Assembly (NCBI GenBank): GCA_902774275.1
Contig: CACYHN010000013.1
Location: forward strand, 1-36,058
Source of the DNA: an uncultured Bacteroidales bacterium
GTDB lineage: Bacteria > Bacteroidota > Bacteroidia > Bacteroidales > Bacteroidaceae
Direction of reading: 5' to 3'
DNA: 36,058 bases
Below, piece after piece: positions 32,397 through 36,058 of the stretch (the first letter of the stretch is position 1; every line of letters starts with the position of its first letter). The position numbers were made by a program, and so were the translations under genes. Below the pieces are notes generated by a model. It was not told the DNA's origin and did no database searches. It saw nothing but the letters and a program-made list of their open reading frames with translations.

Positions 32397-34938
32397 TAAT
32401 ATATTTCCTTCCGTCCCTAAAATAGACACCTCTCTCCGAAGGCGCTTCAAACAGCCGGGTGCCGTCTATTGAGTACCATTCAACATCAAACGGATTCTCC
32501 ATCTCAACTGATGGTGTCGATGTGGGCATACCCCCCACAAAAGTGACGTTTGCATTAGGGAATTTGGCTTCCCAAGCAGCTTTATCAGACACATGGAACT
32601 TAGTGCCCTTATCCGGCATAAGTACATCAGAACTGCTGTTATTCTGCCACTTGAGTGTAGAGGGATCAGAGGAACAATAGACATCGGACAGTTGTGAAAG
32701 CCCATAAAATCCGTAGCTTTCAATCTTCTTGAGTGTCGAGGGCAGGGTGAGGCTGGTCATAGTCGTAAATCCCTCGAAAACATGGTCCTTGATTTCCTCA
32801 ATATCCACGGGAATGACCACTTCTGTGATTTCAGTGTAGTTTTCCTTGCTGCCTATGAACAGATGATGAGCCAAATTCAAAGGATTGGATTTCTCGGTGG
32901 TAAAATTGATGGTACACCAGGCAGAGAGACTAGGTGTGATAACCTTTTCAAGATTAGTGCAACCCGAAAAACAGTAACTTCCGATTTTGGTGACAGAGGC
33001 TGGAATGTAGATACTGGTAAGTCCGGTGCAAGCACTGAATGCATCTCCACCTATACTGGTGACGTTCTCAGGAATGGAGATGTCAGTCAGACTGGTACAT
33101 CCATCAAACATCTCTCTCGGTAACTCCGTGATTGATGTCGGGATGTTGACAGTAGCAAGACTGGCGCAATTGTTGAATAAATTAAAACCTATAGACGTGA
33201 TGGCGTTAGGCAGACTTACCGTAGTCAGTTTTTTACAGTTGTTGAAGACATAGCTCCCCAATACGGTGACTGAATCCGGAATGATAATACCTGTCAGCAG
33301 TTTGTTGCCGTAAAAGGTCTTGTCCTCAAGGCCTGTTACAACACCTTTGAAGATAACCGTGCCTTTACCTGACTCAGTATCAAATTCATGCAGAGCCATA
33401 TCGGTAGCACCCGTAAATTTGTCAAGGGCATAGAATGAAGAGTTTTCTTTATCCGTTGCGGTGTAGCTGAAGCACGTAAAACCGCCCACGAACGTGACAT
33501 TGGCACTGGAGAACAGAGTTGTCCAGTCATCGACTGCCAGCACATGCATCTGAGTTGCCTTACCGTCTTTGAAACCCGTACCGTCCCATGTCAGGGCAGA
33601 AGGCTGGGCAAGACACCAGACATCAGTGGCTGAGGGCAGCCCTGCAAAGGCATTGTCACTGAAAGTTGTAACACTCTTGGGCAGCGTGATGGAAGCCAGG
33701 GCAGGACAGCCATTGAAGGCATTACTGCCTATTGTAGTGATGCCATCAGGCAAGGTGATGCCAGTCAACACGGTATTGCCTGCAAAAGCATCTGGTGCTA
33801 CGGCAGTCAGGTTACCGTAAAAGAAAGCGCTGCCTTTACCCGTTTCCGCATCAAATATGTCAGCTATCAAGACCTTAGCGCCTGTAAACATGTCAGTACT
33901 GAAATCACTGACCGCAGCGGTGGCTGTATAGGACACTTGCTTCAGATCACCTGCATAAGTGACGTTGGCATCAGGGAAAAGAGACTGCCAAAGATCCGCG
34001 TCCATCACATGCATCACTGTTTCCTTATTATTTTTAAAGTTTTTATTGTTGTATGACCAGTTAAGTGCAACAGGATTAGTCATACAATATACATCCGTCA
34101 CGCCTGTACAGTTTAGGAAAGCGCTACTTTCCCATTTAGTAAGGGTAGTGGGAAGAGTAACGGATGTTATTCTGGTAAGATAACTGAAAGCGCTGCTTTC
34201 CAAATGGGTAACACCCTCGGGAATGACCAGGTCTATTATCTCCTCATAACTGTCAACAGTGCCTAAATAAAGCTTTCCGGCCATTTTCTGCGGCCCATAA
34301 AAAGATCCTTCATAATGTTGTGCAGTGCACCACGATGCAAGGTCTTCCACAATGACCTTATCCAAGGCTTTGCAATTATTGAACGGGCCGATGTACGTCA
34401 CGGAGGCCGGAATATTGATTTGCTTCAGGGCAGTACAGTTGTAAAACTCGTGGATTTTCTCTACGCCCTCCGGCAGGGTCACCGTTTCCAGTTTTGCGTT
34501 CCCTCTTATTTTTACCTCCTTTATAGTTGACGGGAAATTGATGGTCTCCAGATTCGTGCAGCCATAAAAAGATATGTTCTCTGTACCCTCGTTAAGGATT
34601 ACCGTTGCCAATTCCGTACAATTCTTAAAGTTGTTTGTACTGATGGTATCGATGGAGCCCGGGATATTCACCGATGTCAGGGCATAAGAAGTAAAGGCAT
34701 CGCTGCCCAGTCCAGTCACCGTACCCTCATAGACCACGGTGCCCTGGCCATCAGCAAACGTATGGGATTGTACCGCCGTAGCGCCCGTGAAGTACTCAAT
34801 ATCATCGAAGCGGACAATCTTCTCTGCAGCAGTGTAAGTAAATGTGGTGGTCTGTGCATTAATTACGGCACACACTAAGGCAAACAGCAGCGTCATTGCT
34901 GCATTTGCCCAATTCTTTGTACTCAGGATCCTATTCAT
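32383..34938 (-). CDS. BspA-like leucine-rich repeat surface protein
   Basis: 851 residues with a signal peptide (MNRILSTKNWANAAMTLLFALVCAVINAQ). Many LRR_5/BspA-type repeats of about 23 residues (pattern 'LT.I.IP.SVT.IG...F.NC..L..V.LP') are arranged in about three large blocks. Blocks are separated by conserved spacers of the form 'DVYC...P..L.W......F......MHV...W...F..ANVTFVGG' and 'F.YTA.....F....FTGA......FD..TGKG...F.G..T.' The end (VEWYSIDGTRLFEAPSERGVYFRDGRKYIIIEN) resembles a type IX-secretion-like C-terminal domain. BspA relatives mediate adhesion or coaggregation. ATG at 34938 gives the signal peptide; the upstream frame to 35010 precedes the transcription start. The last two residues and stop come from repeat copy B. 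Confidence 0.88.
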   Translation of the reverse strand: MNRILSTKNWANAAMTLLFALVCAVINAQTTTFTYTAAEKIVRFDDIEYFTGATAVQSHTFADGQGTVVYEGTVTGLGSDAFTSYALTSVNIPGSIDTISTNNFKNCTELATVILNEGTENISFYGCTNLETINFPSTIKEVKIRGNAKLETVTLPEGVEKIHEFYNCTALKQINIPASVTYIGPFNNCKALDKVIVEDLASWCTAQHYEGSFYGPQKMAGKLYLGTVDSYEEIIDLVIPEGVTHLESSAFSYLTRITSVTLPTTLTKWESSAFLNCTGVTDVYCMTNPVALNWSYNNKNFKNNKETVMHVMDADLWQSLFPDANVTYAGDLKQVSYTATAAVSDFSTDMFTGAKVLIADIFDAETGKGSAFFYGNLTAVAPDAFAGNTVLTGITLPDGITTIGSNAFNGCPALASITLPKSVTTFSDNAFAGLPSATDVWCLAQPSALTWDGTGFKDGKATQMHVLAVDDWTTLFSSANVTFVGGFTCFSYTATDKENSSFYALDKFTGATDMALHEFDTESGKGTVIFKGVVTGLEDKTFYGNKLLTGIIIPDSVTVLGSYVFNNCKKLTTVSLPNAITSIGFNLFNNCASLATVNIPTSITELPREMFDGCTSLTDISIPENVTSIGGDAFSACTGLTSIYIPASVTKIGSYCFSGCTNLEKVITPSLSAWCTINFTTEKSNPLNLAHHLFIGSKENYTEITEVVIPVDIEEIKDHVFEGFTTMTSLTLPSTLKKIESYGFYGLSQLSDVYCSSDPSTLKWQNNSSSDVLMPDKGTKFHVSDKAAWEAKFPNANVTFVGGMPTSTPSVEMENPFDVEWYSIDGTRLFEAPSERGVYFRDGRKYIIIEN

Positions 34939-34997
34939 AATGATGTTTTTTGTTAGCAAATCAGGTTGTAAATTATTGTAAAAGAGTAAAGAACGCA

Positions 34998-35005
34998 CAA
35001 ATATA
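34998..35005 (-). promoter_or_regulatory. -7 box of the LRR protein gene
   Basis: TATATTTG on the minus strand, 59 nt before the ATG at 34938. Transcription should start near 34991. The -33 region is a T-rich tract without a well-placed TTTG. Confidence 0.55.
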
Positions 35006-35120
35006 CACAAAAAATAATAAACAAACCGTAACTCGCAAAAAACTCTCCTTGTACAGCTATTCCTACCACTTTGGCATCAGTACACTACCTACTACAGGTA
35101 TTGAATAACGTATAGCTTTT

Positions 35121-35151
35121 TTTGTTTATTTTTTAAACTTAACTATATTTG
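35121..35151 (+). promoter_or_regulatory. Promoter of the terminal lipoprotein gene
   Basis: TTTG (35121-35124) and TATATTTG (35144-35151) are 19 nt apart, a near-perfect Bacteroidetes promoter. The expected leader is about 33 nt before the ATG at 35191. Confidence 0.75.
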
Positions 35152-35190
35152 CAACATAAACAAAAAGGACAAACCTAATTACACATTCTT

Positions 35191-36058
35191 ATGAAACTTA
35201 ATTTTTTTATCCCCGTCCTGGTACTTGCAGCAGGACTGTTTGTTTCATGCAAAAATGATGAAGATGAAACAACAAACACTATCGTTGAAGGTTTAATCCA
35301 AAAGGCTCAGAAACTTAAAGACAACACCTACGTTGTACAAGCCACAGGTGCTGAAGAAAAAACCTTCCCTCTTTCTCAGGATGATTCCCAGTGGTACATA
35401 GGCCGCAGCAGCAGTGACCGCAGCCAAAAGGCCATCAAGGTTAGCATGATGGATGAAGATCCCGTACAGAGCACTATGGGTTGGGGCATGTTTGAGCTGC
35501 CGCTGGAAACTGCGAACCAACTCACCACTATCGATCAGACGTTTTATGGGAAGTTTTCATGGTCATCCGGAAAATTCGGAACGCATAGGACAGGAAAAGA
35601 GGTGACTGTTCATATGGGAAAAGGAGGTAACGTGAAACTGGACGGCCGCAGCCAGATCTGGCTAAAGAAAAAGTCTGGAACTAAGGGCGACTATTCAGGC
35701 CAGTATCAGTTCCTGTTCGTATTCGTCTTTGAAGCCACGGTATGGGACAGCCAGACAAAGACCCAGGTTCCCGACGGCGAATACATCATTTACGGCAATG
35801 CCATTATTAATGAGTATTTCCCCACACTTGATAGGTTCAGTATAGAGCCTCCTACTGATTGGGTTAAGGTAGGAAGTTCCATAACCCTTGATGCCGATTG
35901 GACCGACGGTGCAGAATTTGACTGGAGTAAGGTAAAGCTTATCGGCCAGACCTTGGGCCACAGTAGCAGCGACGATATTAACGAAGGCTATTTTAGTTGG
36001 GATGCCCAAACTCAGACACTCACCTCCGTAAAATCAGCCAATAACGGAAATGTCTATC
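35191..36058 (+). CDS. Lipoprotein of unknown function, 3' end outside window
   Basis: The frame is open from ATG 35191 to the window end (289 full codons). It begins with a lipoprotein signal MKLNFFIPVLVLAAGLFVSC (Cys20) followed by an acidic, disordered linker (KNDEDETTNT), typical of surface-exposed Bacteroidetes lipoproteins. The visible part is beta-rich: SQWYIGRSSSDRSQKAIKV, TGKEVTVHMGKGGNVKLDGRSQIWLKKK, GQYQFLFVFVFEATVWDSQTKTQVPDGEYIIYG, WVKVGSSITLDADWTDGAEFDWSKVKLIG. The last portion resembles an Ig-like domain. No enzyme motif is visible and I do not recognise the family. It is divergent from the LRR gene with a 252-bp shared upstream region. Confidence 0.75.
   Translation, partial: MKLNFFIPVLVLAAGLFVSCKNDEDETTNTIVEGLIQKAQKLKDNTYVVQATGAEEKTFPLSQDDSQWYIGRSSSDRSQKAIKVSMMDEDPVQSTMGWGMFELPLETANQLTTIDQTFYGKFSWSSGKFGTHRTGKEVTVHMGKGGNVKLDGRSQIWLKKKSGTKGDYSGQYQFLFVFVFEATVWDSQTKTQVPDGEYIIYGNAIINEYFPTLDRFSIEPPTDWVKVGSSITLDADWTDGAEFDWSKVKLIGQTLGHSSSDDINEGYFSWDAQTQTLTSVKSANNGNVY

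Overview
The window looks like a chromosomal segment of a Bacteroidales bacterium (gut Bacteroides/Prevotella-like; genus not decidable from sequence alone). The grounds are the many Bacteroidetes-type promoters (-7 box TAnnTTTG, often with a -33 TTTG/TTG about 20 nt upstream), few Shine-Dalgarno sites, lipoproteins with short lipobox signals, BspA-type leucine-rich repeats, a DUF4465 protein, and a BtuG-like surface propeller in a cobalamin locus. No rRNA, tRNA, CRISPR array, integrase or intact transposase was seen.

Layout. 1-117 (-): 5' end of a glutamate dehydrogenase gene. 118-660: its promoter plus a long palindromic REP/MITE-like element. 661-1698 (+): nucleotide-sugar epimerase, abutting head-on an envelope transport module. 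1699-8823: HlyD-type adaptor and TolC-type channel (-), a two-component pair (Fis-type response regulator and histidine kinase, +) and an FtsX/MacB-like double permease (+). The tolC-like and permease promoters share an almost identical 28-bp upstream site and identical internal spacing, so they are probably one regulon controlled by the adjacent regulator. 8810-9961 (-): two-domain RidA/chorismatase-like protein. 10139-15486 (+): tightly packed recJ-recQ-DAHP synthase/chorismate mutase-SGNH esterase operon behind a strong promoter and a structured leader. 15497-17761 (-): CPA2 cation/proton antiporter.

17844-24419 (+) is a vitamin B12 acquisition operon. A cobalamin riboswitch is followed by a small secreted protein, a DUF4465 protein, a BtuB-like TonB-dependent receptor, a BtuG-like surface lipoprotein with an extra C-terminal domain, and a BtuF-like binding lipoprotein. 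No btuCD genes are present in the window. 24585-24977 (-) is a small protein resembling only the N-terminal part of acyl-CoA synthetases.

25210-32272 holds a membrane LytTR regulator, a second export operon (TolC, HlyD, two ABC-2 permeases, all -) and a divergent AraC regulator. The export operon plus AraC gene are bracketed by two inverted copies of one repeat. Each copy fills a convergent intergenic gap of exactly 110 bp, carries a strong bidirectional terminator hairpin, and supplies the stop codon of the minus-strand gene. 32383-34938 (-) is a BspA-like LRR surface protein and 35191 to the end (+) is a lipoprotein of unknown function cut by the window edge.

The best leads for something new are the paired promoter/operator architecture of the first export module, the paired 110-bp repeat/terminator cassettes, the BtuG fusion, the palindromic operator in front of the LytTR gene, and the structured recJ leader. 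None is a clear new defence or mobile system; most of the window is ordinary Bacteroidales chromosome.
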